The notes: generated by a model from the sequence alone, not told the origin. DNA of 57,788 nt from Neisseria shayeganii 871 (GCF_000226875.1 NZ_JH164926.1:15173-72960); one strand, 5' to 3'. Shown: positions 34,528 to 44,300, counted from the first letter of the stretch. Program-made: numbers and translations.

Positions 34528-35328
34528 ATGACTTCCCCTTTCATTGAGATGCAAGACGTCGCTTTCGCTTACGGCGAGCGGCCGATTCTGAAAAATGTGA
34601 ATTTTCAGATTGCACGTGGCGCGTTTGCCGCCGTGATGGGCGGCTCGGGCAGCGGCAAAACCACTTTGCTGCGCCTGATCACCGGCCAAGTGGCGCCGAC
34701 GGAAGGCCGGGTGTTGGTAAACGGGCGCGATTTGGCCGCTTTTTCGGCGGATGAGTTGTTTCAGCACCGCAAAAACATGGGCGTGCTGTTTCAGTTTGGT
34801 GCGCTGTTTACCGATTTGACGGTGTTCGACAATGTGGCTTTCCCTTTGCGCGAGCAAACGCGCCTGCCGGAAGAAGTGATCCGCGATTTGGTGTTGCTCA
34901 AACTTAATGCGGTGGGCCTGCACGGCACGGCCGAGCTGATGCCCAGTGAATTGTCGGGCGGCATGGCGCGGCGGGTGGCCTTGGCGCGCACCATTGCGCT
35001 CGACCCGGCGCTGTTGCTGTATGACGAGCCGTTTACCGGCCTGGACCCGATCTCGCTGGGCGTGATTGCCGAGTTGGTGAGCAAAATCAACCGTGCCCTG
35101 CAGTCCACCAGCGTGATGGTGACCCACGACATCCGCCAATCTTTGGATATTGTGGATCAGGTGATTTTCGTGGCGCACGGCGAGGTGGTGTTTTCAGGTA
35201 GCCCTCAAGAAATGCGGCACATGGATTCGCCCTGGGTACACCAGTTTGTCAACGGTTTGCCCAACGGCCCGGTGGCGTTTCGTTATCCGGCGGAAAACAG
35301 TTTGCAACACACATTGCTGAAACGGTAG
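34528..35328 (+). CDS. mlaF: Phospholipid ABC transporter ATP-binding protein MlaF
   Basis: Predicted 266-aa ABC ATPase of the Mla pathway, which moves phospholipids between the outer and inner membranes to keep lipid asymmetry. Walker A is GGSGSGKTT, the signature is ELSGGMARRVALARTIAL and Walker B is LLLYDEPFTGLDP. The first residues (FIEMQDVAFAYGERPILKN) are characteristic. Start at 34528 by similarity and position; the frame is open to 34414. mlaE follows after 3 bp. The internal DUS encodes FSGSPQE. Confidence 0.95.
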   Translation: MTSPFIEMQDVAFAYGERPILKNVNFQIARGAFAAVMGGSGSGKTTLLRLITGQVAPTEGRVLVNGRDLAAFSADELFQHRKNMGVLFQFGALFTDLTVFDNVAFPLREQTRLPEEVIRDLVLLKLNAVGLHGTAELMPSELSGGMARRVALARTIALDPALLLYDEPFTGLDPISLGVIAELVSKINRALQSTSVMVTHDIRQSLDIVDQVIFVAHGEVVFSGSPQEMRHMDSPWVHQFVNGLPNGPVAFRYPAENSLQHTLLKR

Positions 35329-35331
35329 GCC

Positions 35332-36108
35332 ATGGATTTCTTTCGCACAATCGGCCGCAAGGTCTTGGCTTTTCTACAGGAGTTGGGCAGCACCACGCTG
35401 TTTCTGTTCTCGGTGCTGGCCCGCTCCGGCACCTTGTTGCCGCGCTTGCGCTTGGGCATCCGCCAAATGTATTTCTCCGGCGTGCTCTCCATCGTCATTA
35501 TTGCGGTGTCCGGCCTGTTTGTGGGCATGGTGCTCGGTTTGCAGGGCTATACCCAGCTGGCCAAATTCAAATCGGCCGACGTGCTCGGCTATATGGTGGC
35601 GGCTTCGCTGCTGCGCGAATTGGGGCCGGTGTTGGCGGCGATTCTGTTTGCCAGCTCGGCCGGCGGCGCGATGACTAGTGAAATCGGTTTGATGAAAACC
35701 ACCGAGCAGCTGGAAGCGATGAAGGTGATGGCGGTGGATCCGGTGGCGCGGGTGGTGGTGCCGCGTTTTTGGGCCGGGGTATTGTCGATGCCGCTGTTGG
35801 CCTCCATCTTCAATGTGGCCGGGATTTACGGCGCCTATCTGATCGGCGTGAAATATTTGGGCCTGGATGCCGGGATTTTCTGGTCGCAGATGCAGGGCAA
35901 TATCGATTGGACGTATGACGTGGTCAACGGCTTGATCAAATCGTTGGTGTTCGGCACGGCGGTGGCGCTGATTGCGGTGTATCAGGGCTTTCATTGCCAA
36001 AGTACGCCGGAAGGTATTTTACGTGCCAGCACGCGCACCGTGGTCAGTTCCGCGCTGACGGTGTTGGCGCTCGACTTTGTTTTAACTGCCGTTATGTTTA
36101 CCGGATAA
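35332..36108 (+). CDS. mlaE: Phospholipid ABC transporter permease MlaE
   Basis: Predicted 258-aa inner-membrane permease with about five hydrophobic segments and the MlaE-family motif ELGPVLAAILFASSAGGAMTSEIGLMKTTEQLEAMKVM. It forms the membrane core with MlaF, MlaD and MlaB. The size equals E. coli MlaE (260 aa). It lies 6 bp before mlaD. Confidence 0.95.
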   Translation: MDFFRTIGRKVLAFLQELGSTTLFLFSVLARSGTLLPRLRLGIRQMYFSGVLSIVIIAVSGLFVGMVLGLQGYTQLAKFKSADVLGYMVAASLLRELGPVLAAILFASSAGGAMTSEIGLMKTTEQLEAMKVMAVDPVARVVVPRFWAGVLSMPLLASIFNVAGIYGAYLIGVKYLGLDAGIFWSQMQGNIDWTYDVVNGLIKSLVFGTAVALIAVYQGFHCQSTPEGILRASTRTVVSSALTVLALDFVLTAVMFTG

Positions 36109-36114
36109 ACTGAA

Positions 36115-36612
36115 ATGAAAAGAAGCACATTGGAATTGTGGGTGGGGTTGTTTGTGGCGCTGGGCATTGCGGCCGTGGTGTTTCTGTCTTTCCGCGTAGC
36201 CGGTGGGCAGGCTTTCGGCGGCAGCCGCTCGGCCTACACGGTTTCCGCCTATTTTTCCGACATCGGCGGCTTGAAAGTGAAAGCGCCGGTGAAGGCTTCC
36301 GGCGTGGTGGTCGGCCGGGTGTCCGGCATCCGTTTGGATCCGCAAAGCTATCAGGCGCAAGTGATGCTGGAACTGAACAGCGAATACCGTTTCAGCAGCG
36401 ATGTTTCGGCTGAAATCCTCACTTCCGGCCTGTTGGGCGAGCAGTATATCGGCCTGCAGCAGGGTGCTGACGAGGTGGAATTGAAAGACGGCGATACCAT
36501 TGAAATCACCAGTTCCGCTTTGGTGCTGGAGCAATTAATCGGCAAACTGATGACCAGTTTCGCCGAAAAAAATGCGGCGCCGAATCCGCCAGCCGCCGCC
36601 GAACAACCTTAA
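36115..36612 (+). CDS. mlaD: Mla transporter substrate-binding protein MlaD (MCE)
   Basis: Predicted 165-aa protein with one N-terminal membrane helix (LWVGLFVALGIAAVVFLSF) and one MCE domain (YTVSAYFSDIGGLKVKAPVKASGVVVGRVSGI), which forms a hexameric ring in the periplasm that binds phospholipid. The C-terminal tail is short. The size fits E. coli MlaD (183 aa). Confidence 0.94.
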   Translation: MKRSTLELWVGLFVALGIAAVVFLSFRVAGGQAFGGSRSAYTVSAYFSDIGGLKVKAPVKASGVVVGRVSGIRLDPQSYQAQVMLELNSEYRFSSDVSAEILTSGLLGEQYIGLQQGADEVELKDGDTIEITSSALVLEQLIGKLMTSFAEKNAAPNPPAAAEQP

Positions 36613-36688
36613 GGCATCACAAGCCACGGCTGAGAATCGGCCCGCGCACATCCAAGAAGATCTGAGAAAAAAGAAGAAAGGACACCAA

Positions 36689-37282
36689 ATGAAAAAATCC
36701 GCTTTTGTTTCCGCCCTGAGTATGGGCATTTTGAGCATCGGCTTAGCCTTTGCCACCCCGCAGCAGGCGGTGGACCAACTGAAGGAAAACAGCACCCAGG
36801 TGTTGAACATCCTCAGCCGCGCCAACGGCGGGAATGCCAACCAAGTACGCCGCCAGGCAGAAAATTACGCCATTCCTTATTTTGATTTTGCCCGCATGAC
36901 CGAACTGGCGGTGGGCAGCCCGTGGCGCAATGCCAGCGCGGCACAGAAAACGGCCTTGACCGAGCAATTCAAAACCCTGCTGATCCGTACCTACTCCGGC
37001 ACCATGTTGGAATACCGGAATGCGCGCGTGAACATCCGCCCCAATGCGGTGGTACGCGGCCGCAGCGTGATTGTGACGGCCGACATCACCCCTTCCGCCG
37101 GCGGGAAAGCAGTGGTGATGGATTACACCATGTACCAAAGCGGCAACAAATACCGTGTTTATAATGTGGCCGTGGACGGCGCCAGTTTGGTGACGGTGTA
37201 CCGCCAGCAGTTCAACAACACCATCCGCCAAAAAGGCATCGATGGTTTGATTGAAGAATTGCGCAGCAAAAACGGCGCTTAA
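36689..37282 (+). CDS. mlaC: Periplasmic phospholipid carrier MlaC
   Basis: Predicted 197-aa soluble shuttle with a signal peptide (MKKSAFVSALSMGILSIGLAFA-T) and the MlaC/Ttg2D fold (ALTEQFKTLLIRTYSGTMLEYRNARVNIRP, then YRVYNVAVDGASLVTVYRQQF). GAAAGGA lies 8 bp before the ATG. It carries lipid between MlaA in the outer membrane and MlaD. Confidence 0.94.
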   Translation: MKKSAFVSALSMGILSIGLAFATPQQAVDQLKENSTQVLNILSRANGGNANQVRRQAENYAIPYFDFARMTELAVGSPWRNASAAQKTALTEQFKTLLIRTYSGTMLEYRNARVNIRPNAVVRGRSVIVTADITPSAGGKAVVMDYTMYQSGNKYRVYNVAVDGASLVTVYRQQFNNTIRQKGIDGLIEELRSKNGA

Positions 37283-37286
37283 ACCG

Positions 37287-37577
37287 ATGCAGACGGAATG
37301 TCGTGAGCACACGGTTTATGTGGGCGGCGAGGTAACGGTGAATACCGTGACCGCGCCGCTTTACCGCAATTACTGTCGCCAGCTGGCGGCGCTCGGCAAC
37401 GAGGTCCGTGTGGATTTTTCCGGCGTCGTCAAAGCGGATTCGGCCTGCTTGTCGCTGTTGGCGGTTGCTTTGCGCTGTGGGGAGAAGAATGGCGCCGCCG
37501 TTTCGTTTCACCGGTTGCCGGCCGCGGTGACCCTGCTGGCGGAACTGTACGAAGTGGATGATTGGATAAGAACATGA
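37287..37577 (+). CDS. mlaB: STAS-domain protein MlaB
   Basis: Predicted 96-aa STAS-domain protein that binds MlaF and is needed for the transporter's stability. The core is TVYVGGEVTVNTVTAPLY, then VRVDFSGVVKADSACLSLLAVALR with the conserved D-S. It starts 4 bp after mlaC and its stop overlaps the mlaA start (ATGATGA). Sequence identity within this family is low, so context carries weight. Confidence 0.88.
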   Translation: MQTECREHTVYVGGEVTVNTVTAPLYRNYCRQLAALGNEVRVDFSGVVKADSACLSLLAVALRCGEKNGAAVSFHRLPAAVTLLAELYEVDDWIRT

Positions 37578-38506
37578 TGAACAGGACTTTGACGCTGGCC
37601 GTGTTGTGCGGCAGTTTGTCTGCGTCGCCGGTGGTTTGGGCCGAAGGGGTGGCTTACGATCCGTATGAGGGCTATAACCGTTTTATGTTCGGCGTGAACG
37701 ATGCGGTGGACCGCGCCGTGCTCTCGCCGGTGGCGCGCGGCTACCGTGCGGTGACGCCACAGCCTGTGCGCAGCGGCATCGGCAATTTTTTCAATAATCT
37801 GCGTGATTTGGTGAGTGCGGGCAACAATCTGTTGCGCCTCGATATCGCCAAAGCCGGCACCGATTTGGTGCGCTTCGGTCTGAACAGTACGCTCGGTTTC
37901 GGCGGTTTGATCGACATTGCCGGAGCGGCGCAGATGCCGAACCACAAAACCACCCTCGGCGACACTTTTGCCTCTTGGGGTTGGAAAAATAGCAATTATT
38001 TTGTTTACCCGCTGTTGGGGCCGAGCACGGTACGCGATGCGGTCGGCACCACCATCAGCAATTTGTATCCGATCGAAGGCGTCGTGTTTACCCACGCGCC
38101 CACCCGCTGGACCGCCGTCGGCCTCAAAACCGTGGACACGCGCGCCAAGTTGTTGGAGCTGACGGATGGCGTGGAGCAGGCCGCCATCGACCGTTACGCT
38201 TATGTGCGTGATGCGTTCATGGCCGCCCGCGCCCGCCAAGTGGGCAGCGAATTGCCGGGCAGCGACGATTACGTACCGACCTTTGAAGAGGAAGGGGCGG
38301 CCGACTCTCAGCCTGTTGATTCCTCTGCTGCCGGCGCGGTCCAAAGCGAGGCGTTGCCGCAGGCTCAGGCCGGAGATGCCCCCTCTGTCGAAGCTCAGGC
38401 AGCAGAGTCCGCCGCCCCCGCCGAACCGGCAGACGGGCGGGACAGCATCGTGATCCGCGATTTGCCGCCGAACACCATACACATCACCGTTTTGTCTGCA
38501 GAGTGA
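37574..38506 (+). CDS. mlaA: Outer-membrane lipid asymmetry protein MlaA (VacJ)
   Basis: Predicted 310-aa protein that removes mislocalised phospholipid from the outer leaflet. The family core is DPYEGYNRFMFGVNDAVDRAVLSPVARGYR, FNNLRDLVSAGNNLLR, and KTTLGDTFASWGWKNSNYFVYPLLGPSTVRDAVG. The leader (LTLAVLCGSLSASPVVWA-EG) looks like a signal-peptidase I site; the only cysteine is early and in a poor lipobox (V-L-C), whereas MlaA is normally a lipoprotein. A low-complexity acidic, Ala/Pro-rich tail of about 80 residues follows the conserved core. Confidence 0.93.
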   Translation: MMNRTLTLAVLCGSLSASPVVWAEGVAYDPYEGYNRFMFGVNDAVDRAVLSPVARGYRAVTPQPVRSGIGNFFNNLRDLVSAGNNLLRLDIAKAGTDLVRFGLNSTLGFGGLIDIAGAAQMPNHKTTLGDTFASWGWKNSNYFVYPLLGPSTVRDAVGTTISNLYPIEGVVFTHAPTRWTAVGLKTVDTRAKLLELTDGVEQAAIDRYAYVRDAFMAARARQVGSELPGSDDYVPTFEEEGAADSQPVDSSAAGAVQSEALPQAQAGDAPSVEAQAAESAAPAEPADGRDSIVIRDLPPNTIHITVLSAE

Positions 38507-38520
38507 GTTTTCAGGTAGCC

Positions 38521-38705
38521 TGAGGCCGTTGCCAAACCTCCAGATGCGGATGCAGTTCAAGGCGTAGCAGCGCAGCGAGTGTGAACGTCAGGAATCCCTG
38601 TGGGACAGACATATCACACGATAGGCAAGCGAGCGAGCAGTACCCATAGGGCATAAACGCACAACGCAGAAATGCGCCGCAGATGGGGGTTTGGCGAAGG
38701 TCTCA
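38521..38705 (-). mobile_element. DUS-associated miniature element, copy D (long form, inverted)
   Basis: Reverse-oriented long copy. Left flank TTCAGGTAGCCT runs into GAGGCC; right end GGTCTC is followed by AGTCT, so the duplication is AGCCT/AGTCT (4 of 5). Ends are slightly decayed (GAGGCCGTTGCC). Confidence 0.8.
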
Positions 38706-38759
38706 GTCTGTACGGCTGCATCCGCCCCTTGGCCCACATTTTGTTGAGGAGAACCTTCT

Positions 38760-39122
38760 ATGTACGAAATCAACCGCAGTGTCTTCCTGCTGGTGCCCCA
38801 AGTTCCGTTTTGGAATTGGCTGACCAGCATTCCCGGCATCGATTTGGCTGATTTTACCTTGGAAGATTTGCAGGCCGATGCCAATGCCTATCTGGTGGAC
38901 CCCTGCGACGATTTCGAGGAAGTGTGGGCCGAAATCGAGCCGCAGTTGGAAACCATTTTTGCGGCCGAGTTGGCCGACTGGTGTGAAGACGAAAGCCTGT
39001 GGCCGGATTTGCACCCCGATATTTTTACCGAATGGTTCGATATCCAGCTTTCCTCCATCGTGACCGACCTTTCCAGCCAAGCGCTGGAGCGCGAAGCGTT
39101 CGTTCCGCTGCAAGTTCAATAA
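38760..39122 (+). CDS. Small acidic protein downstream of mla, function unknown
   Basis: Predicted 120-aa protein, strongly acidic (DLADFTLEDLQADANAYLVDPCDDFEEVWAEIEPQLE), tryptophan-rich, with no signal peptide. I do not recognise a family. GAGGAGAA upstream supports the ATG at 38760. It is separated from mlaA by element copy D and from the thioesterase by 96 bp, and reads in the same direction. It could be a conserved Neisseriaceae protein of this locus. Confidence 0.7.
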   Translation: MYEINRSVFLLVPQVPFWNWLTSIPGIDLADFTLEDLQADANAYLVDPCDDFEEVWAEIEPQLETIFAAELADWCEDESLWPDLHPDIFTEWFDIQLSSIVTDLSSQALEREAFVPLQVQ

Positions 39123-39218
39123 GCGAACAGCCGCTCTTCCCTCTGCTGCCGCCTGCCCATCTGCAGCGGCAGCATTTGAATCTCAGGCTACCTGAAACCG
39201 ATTAAATCAAGGAATCCC

Positions 39219-39638
39219 ATGCCCCATCATCTCTCTGTCAAAGTGCGCGGCTACCATCTCGATGTGTTTCAACACGTCAACAATGCCCGCTATCTCGAAT
39301 TTCTCGAAGAGGCCCGCTGGTCTTATTTCGAGGATCGCGGCCTGACACCGTTGTTCTTTGAAAACGGCTATGCCATGGCGGTGGTCAACATCAACATCCA
39401 TTACCGCCGCGCCGCCCTATTGAATGACGTATTGGACATTGAAACCGCTTTTGCCGCCGTCAACCAGCGCAACGCCGTCATCCGCCAAACCGTGCGCAAG
39501 AGCAGCAGCCAAAACGTGGTGGCCGAGGCGGAAGTGGTATTCGTGGCGGTGGACACCGAAACCAATAAGGCCATCGAATTCCCGCCCCAATTGCGCGAAC
39601 GCTTGGAATCTCTGATTGTTGCGAAAGAAACCGCATGA
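39219..39638 (+). CDS. Acyl-CoA thioesterase, YbgC/4HBT family
   Basis: Predicted 139-aa hotdog-fold protein with the pattern VRGYHLDVFQHVNNARYLEFLEEARWSYF, an active-site variant (D-x-x-x-H-V-N-N) of the 4HBT family. Such enzymes hydrolyse medium- or long-chain acyl-CoA. Its stop overlaps the start of the next gene by four bases (ATGA), so it is coupled to the thioredoxin-like gene. The substrate is unknown. Confidence 0.82.
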   Translation: MPHHLSVKVRGYHLDVFQHVNNARYLEFLEEARWSYFEDRGLTPLFFENGYAMAVVNINIHYRRAALLNDVLDIETAFAAVNQRNAVIRQTVRKSSSQNVVAEAEVVFVAVDTETNKAIEFPPQLRERLESLIVAKETA

Positions 39639-40138
39639 AAAAATGGCTTCCTTTCATTCTGTTGGCCGCTTTGGCCGCCGCTGCGGCCTTTATTCTGTTT
39701 GCCCCCAAAGGCAAGCCGGCACCGGATTTTGCTTTGCAAAACCTGAGCGGCCAAACCGTTACCCAGGCACAGCTGAAAGGCAAAGTCAGCCTGGTGAATT
39801 TCTGGTTTCCTTCCTGCCCGGGCTGCGTCAGTGAAATGCCCAAGTTGATTCAAATGTCGCACGATTACCAAAGCCGTTCGCCGGATTTTCAAATCATCGG
39901 CATTTCTATGCAGGTAAGGAGCGATCCGCTGCCGGTGGTCAAGCAATATGTGCAAACCCACCAAGTGCCCTTTACCGTGCTTTACGACGCCGAAGGCCGT
40001 GCCGGCCAAGCCTACAATATTGTGGCCGCGCCGACTTCGTTTCTGGTAGACAAAAACGGCCACATCGTAAAAACCTTTGTCGGCGAACCGGACTTTCCGA
40101 GTCTGTACCGGCAGGTGGATGGATTGCTGGCCGAGTAA
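39635..40138 (+). CDS. Membrane-anchored TlpA-like thioredoxin
   Basis: Predicted 167-aa protein with an N-terminal membrane anchor (WLPFILLAALAAAAAFILF) and a TlpA/ResA-type thioredoxin domain: APDFALQNLSGQTVTQAQLKGKVSLVNFWFPSCPGCVSEMPKL with active-site CPGC, and VAAPTSFLVDKNGHIVKTFVGEP with the cis-proline. It probably acts in the periplasm in disulfide exchange. Coupled to the preceding thioesterase; partner unknown. Confidence 0.85.
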   Translation: MKKWLPFILLAALAAAAAFILFAPKGKPAPDFALQNLSGQTVTQAQLKGKVSLVNFWFPSCPGCVSEMPKLIQMSHDYQSRSPDFQIIGISMQVRSDPLPVVKQYVQTHQVPFTVLYDAEGRAGQAYNIVAAPTSFLVDKNGHIVKTFVGEPDFPSLYRQVDGLLAE

Positions 40139-40158
40139 AGACAATACGGCTAACGGGC

Positions 40159-40335
40159 TGAAAGCTTTGCCAAAGCCTAGCTGTGGATGCTGTTCTAGGC
40201 TTAGTGCGTGTCAAGGTCAGGAATTCTTGCGGGGCAGACACATCAGATATAAGGCTAAGCGGGCGAGCCGTATCCCGGGGGCATCAACGTACAACGCGGA
40301 AATGCGCCGCAGATGGGGAATTGGCAAAGGTTTCA
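40159..40335 (-). mobile_element. DUS-associated miniature element, copy G (degraded, inverted)
   Basis: A decayed reverse copy: ends GAAAGCTTTGCC and GGCAAAGGTTTC. The right end joins AGGCTACCTGAA. The left flank is GGGCT, 4 of 5 match to AGGCT. The interior keeps GCGCCGCAGATGGGG. The 40139-40513 gap holds this, a DUS and the terminator at 40437. Confidence 0.7.
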
Positions 40336-40436
40336 GGCTACCTGAAAACAGAAATTCATCTGTTCGCTAAAGCCAGTTGTTGGCAGCGCATTGGTATGCG
40401 GCGGTTTTGCTCAGCTTTCTGATGATCACGACAAAT

Positions 40437-40466
40437 AAAAACCGTGTCATGGCTGACACGGTTTTT
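40437..40466. terminator. Bidirectional terminator
   Basis: AAAAACCGTGTCA (40437-40449), TGGC loop, TGACACGGTTTTT (40454-40466), between the thioredoxin gene and the convergent CsbD gene. Confidence 0.9.
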
Positions 40467-40513
40467 ATTAGATGCCAAATCTCATATTCATATATAGAAA
40501 AGGCGGTTGCCGA

Positions 40514-40711
40514 TTAGTTTTTGCTGAACCAATCATCCAGTTCTTTTTCGGCTTGCTCTTTGGTGTAGCCGTAGCGTTCTTGAATTCGGCCGGCCAATTG
40601 GTCGCGTTTACCTTCTACGACTGTCCAGTCATCATCGGTCAGCTTGCCCCATTGTTCTTTGGCCTTGCCTTTTAATTGTTCCCATTTTCCTTCGATTTGA
40701 TCCCAATTCAT
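40514..40711 (-). CDS. CsbD/YjbJ-family stress protein
   Basis: Predicted 65-aa CsbD-like protein (MNWDQIEGKWEQLKGKAKEQWGKLTDDDW, GKRDQLAGRIQERYGYTKEQAEKELDDW). The family is small, helical and hydrophilic and is produced in general stress; the molecular role is unknown. Start at 40711 with a GAAAGGA site upstream. It is divergent from the DUF1328 gene across a 407-bp AT-rich gap. Confidence 0.92.
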   Translation of the reverse strand: MNWDQIEGKWEQLKGKAKEQWGKLTDDDWTVVEGKRDQLAGRIQERYGYTKEQAEKELDDWFSKN

Positions 40712-41118
40712 GGTGAATCCTTTCTTGATTGATGGTTATTGGTACTGCTAAATAAATCACATGAAAACACCGCTGGCGATTTCATGTCCCTTAGTTGGCG
40801 ATAAAGGCGGATATTTAAAGCTTTATTCTGTTGTATTTACAAATGCAAGCAAATAATTTCCTTAATATGAGCAGGTTGGGATTTTATTTTTACGGAAGGC
40901 AACAAAAAAGCTTTTTCATGCCATTTTGTGAATTTTTTTAAATGTAGGAATATTGGGTTATATTCAGCTTAAGTTGGATGAAAAATAAGGGAATCATGTT
41001 AGTATGCGCTGCATACGGGATGAATTCATTAAGAGTTTAATTGTTGGTTTTAACTCTGGTATGCATCAAACATTCTAAATTTTATACACCGCATTACATC
41101 GCATAAGGAGCGAAAATC
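40712..41118. other. AT-rich intergenic region between CsbD and DUF1328 genes
   Basis: Non-coding in both strands. It contains an A/T-rich stretch, a TATACA at about 41085-41090 that could be a -10 box for the DUF1328 gene, and a weak AGAGTT/AACTCT inverted repeat near 41032-41057. The divergent stress genes on both sides suggest regulatory sites here, but none is clear. Confidence 0.4.
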
Positions 41119-41277
41119 ATGTTGCGTTATTCAGTTATCTTTTTTGTGATTGCCATTATTGCTGCCGTATTGGGTTTTGGCGGTATTGCCGGCAGCGCGG
41201 CCGGTATTGCCAAAATTCTGTTTATCGGCTTTTTGATTTTGGCGGTTTTGTCTTTTATTTTCGGCCGCAAGCGCTAA
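41119..41277 (+). CDS. DUF1328-family small membrane protein
   Basis: Predicted 52-aa protein, too short for most gene callers. It has two hydrophobic segments (YSVIFFVIAIIAAVLGFGGIAGSAAGIAK and ILFIGFLILAVLSFIFGRKR), matching the DUF1328/YtjA family of about 54 aa. AAGGAGCG at 41105-41112 supports the ATG at 41119. The family is often near CsbD-type stress genes, as here; the function is unknown. Confidence 0.88.
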   Translation: MLRYSVIFFVIAIIAAVLGFGGIAGSAAGIAKILFIGFLILAVLSFIFGRKR

Positions 41278-41301
41278 ATCATTGAGTCGGCTTTAAGGCC
41301 T

Positions 41302-41340
41302 AAAAGGCTACCTGAAAGTTTTCAGGTAGCCTTTTGTTTT
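41302..41340. terminator. DUS inverted pair terminator
   Basis: AAAAGGCTACCTGAAA (41302-41317), 2-nt loop, TTTCAGGTAGCCTTTT (41320-41335), then GTTTT. Between DUF1328 and the convergent smc gene. Confidence 0.88.
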
Positions 41341-41353
41341 GCCGGCTGTTGAA

Positions 41354-44300
41354 TCAGGCGGTTTCCGCCATTTGCAGGGCTTGTTTGATGTCGACGGCCA
41401 CGATGCGGGAAACGCCTTTTTCCTGCATGGTGACGCCGATTAACTGTTCGGCCATTTCCATGGTCAGGCGGTTGTGGGAGATGTAGAGGAATTGGGTGTG
41501 CGCCGACATTTCTTTGACCAGATTGCAGAAGCGTGCGGTATTGGCGTCGTCCAGCGGAGCGTCCACTTCGTCCAAGAGGCAGAAGGGGGCGGGGTTGAGG
41601 CTGAACAGGGCGAATACCAGGCTCATGGCGGTGAGGGCTTTTTCGCCGCCGGAGAGCAGGTGGATGGTGCTGTTTTTCTTGCCGGGCGGGCGGGCCATGA
41701 TGGAGACGCCGGCCGACAGCAGGTCGTCGCCCACCATGTGCAGGGTGGCTTCGCCGCCGCCAAACAGGGTGGGGAAGAAGGTTTGTACTTTTTCGTTGAC
41801 GGCGTCGAAGGTGTCTTTAAAGCGGGCCTTGGTTTCGTCGTCGATTTGGGCGATGGCTTCTTCGAGCAGGGCGATGGCGGCTTGCACGTCTTCGCTTTGA
41901 CTGCGGTAGTAGCCGTCGCGTTCGCGGGCTTCGGCCAGCTCTTCCAAGGCCGCTAGATTGACGGCGCCCAGCGCTTGGATTTTTTGCGCCAGTCGGCCGA
42001 TGTCTTGGTTGAGTTCGCTCAGGCTGCCCGAGGCTTCGGCCAAAGCGGCGAGGGCATCGAAATTGGCTTGGCGGCCCACCAGGTTTTCGTGGAAGCGTTT
42101 GGCGTTGAGCAGGGCTTCCTGTTGGCGCAGGAGGGCGTTTTGGGTGGCGTTTTGCAGGCGGGGCAGCGCTTGGGCGATTTCCTGCTGTTTCAGGTAGCTT
42201 GCGCGGCCCTGCTCTTGGGTGTGTTGCAGCCGTTCTTGGGCGGCATGGATTTGTTCTTGCAGGTTGAGGCTTTGTTCGCCGAGGATGTCGAGCTGTTCCT
42301 GCTGGCCGTTGTCGTTTTGTTCGGTTTCAAAGGCCAGCGCCAACTCGGTTTGCCGCTCCTGCCAGTCTAGGGCTTGCTGTTCGAGTGCGCTGATTTGGTG
42401 TTGCAGGGTTTGGCGGCGCTGCTGCTGTTTGTGCAGGGCGACTTCCACCAAGCCGTATTGGCGGTTGGCCTCGAGCAGGGCCAACTGGGCTTGTTTGAGC
42501 GCGTATTGGCCTTGCTGGCGTTGGGCGCCGAGGTTTTGCTGTTGGCCGGCGAGGTCGGCAAGGGCGGCCTCCAGCGCGGCAATGTCGTCGTGCAGGCCGT
42601 CGCTGCCGTGTTCGAGCACCAACTGCTCTTCTTCCAGCAGGGCCAATTCCTGCTCGATGTGCTGGCGGCGCAGCTGGCCCTGGTTGGTGCGGGCCAAGAG
42701 TTCGTTGGCTTGGGCTTGTGCGGTTTGCAGTTGGGCGGCGTGGTGGCGCTGCTGGTTTTGCTGGTGTTTGTATTGCTGTTCCTGCTGTTGCAGGGCGGCC
42801 TGCAGGCGGCTGCGTTCGGCGGCGGCGGCGGCCAGGCGGGGGGCGAGGGCGTCGAGTTCGGCGCTCAGTTGGTCGTGGCGGGCTTTTTGGCGGATCAGGT
42901 TTTGGCTGCTGTGGCGGTCGTAGAGGACGACGCCGATGCGGTCGATGCGGTGGCCTTCGGGGGTGAGCCAGAGGTGGCCGAGCGGCAGTTCTTGTTGGCG
43001 TTCCAGTGCGTAATCGAGGTTGGGGGCGCACAGCACGCCGTCGAGCCAGTGTTGTAAGGCTACCTGAAAAGCGGGTTCGGCACGGATTTGGTGGATGAAG
43101 GCTTGGGCCGGCAGGGTTTTTTTGGCCGCTTGGCCGCCGGCGGTAAACCAGGCGGCGCGGCCTTCGGGCAGGGGCTGAGGCGGACGGAAGCCGGCCGGTA
43201 CGGCACGGGCGTGCAGACGTTCGGCCAGAATAACGGAGAGGGCGTGCTGCCAGTCGTCAGGCGCGGAGAGGTGCTGCCAGAGCTCGCCGCCGGCATCGGT
43301 GTCGGTGGCGGCCCAGAAGTCGCCGTCGCTTTGGCTGCTGTGCAGCAGTTGGGCCAGCGCCTGTTGTTGGGCTTGGGCGGTGAGGTGTTGCTGGTGCAGG
43401 TTTTGGTGGTGCTCGGCGGCTACCTGAAACTGTTGCCGGCCGGCTTCCAAGGCGGCTTCGGCGTCTTGCAGGGCGGCTTCGCCGGCTTCGTAAAGGTTTT
43501 GCCAGTATTCGGCCTGCTCGCGGGCGGTTTCGGTGTCGGCCTCGGGCGGCAGATTGAGGGCTTGGTTTTCCTGCAGCAGGCGGTCTCGGCGGTCTTGATG
43601 CTGGCGCCGGCTATGGGCGGCGTGGGCGAGTTGCTGCTGTTTGAGCGCCAATTCGCGTTTGAGGCGGTTGCTTTCGTCTTGCTGGCTTTGGAAGGCGCTG
43701 TCTAAATCGTGTTGGGCGGTTTCCCGCTCGGGCAGGCCGTTTTCGTGTTCGGCTACCTGAAGCGCCCATTCTTCAAGTTCGGCTTGGGTGTCTTCGATTT
43801 CGCCGGCGAGGGCGGCCAGCTCGTGATGCAGGGTTTGCTGTTCTTGGTCGATTTTTTGCAGGGCGGCTTGGGCGGCCAGGCGTTCGCGTTCGCTGCGCTG
43901 AAGCAGGTTTTGGCGGGCGCGCAGCTGTTCTTCCAAACGGGCGGTTTGTTCGCGCAACACGGCGTGCTGTTTGTTGAGCTGGTGGACGTACTGTTGTTGT
44001 TCCTGTTCGGCTTCGCGCAGTTGGCGCACGGTGTCGGCTGCGGCTTCGCTTTCGGCGGCCAGCGCGTCTTGTTCGGCTTGGGCGGCCTGTTGCTGCTCGG
44101 TGGCGGCATCGGCTTGGGTCAAGGCTTCCTGCCACTGCACGTAGTCGAGCAGGTCTTGCTGTTGGGCGAGTTGGGCGCTGAGGGTTTGGTAGCGTTCGGC
44201 TTGGGCGGCCTGCTTTTCCAGCTTTTCCACTTGGCGGCCGAGTTCACTTTGCAAGTCGGCCAGCCTCTGCAGGTGTTCGCGGGTGTCTTTGAGGCGGTTT

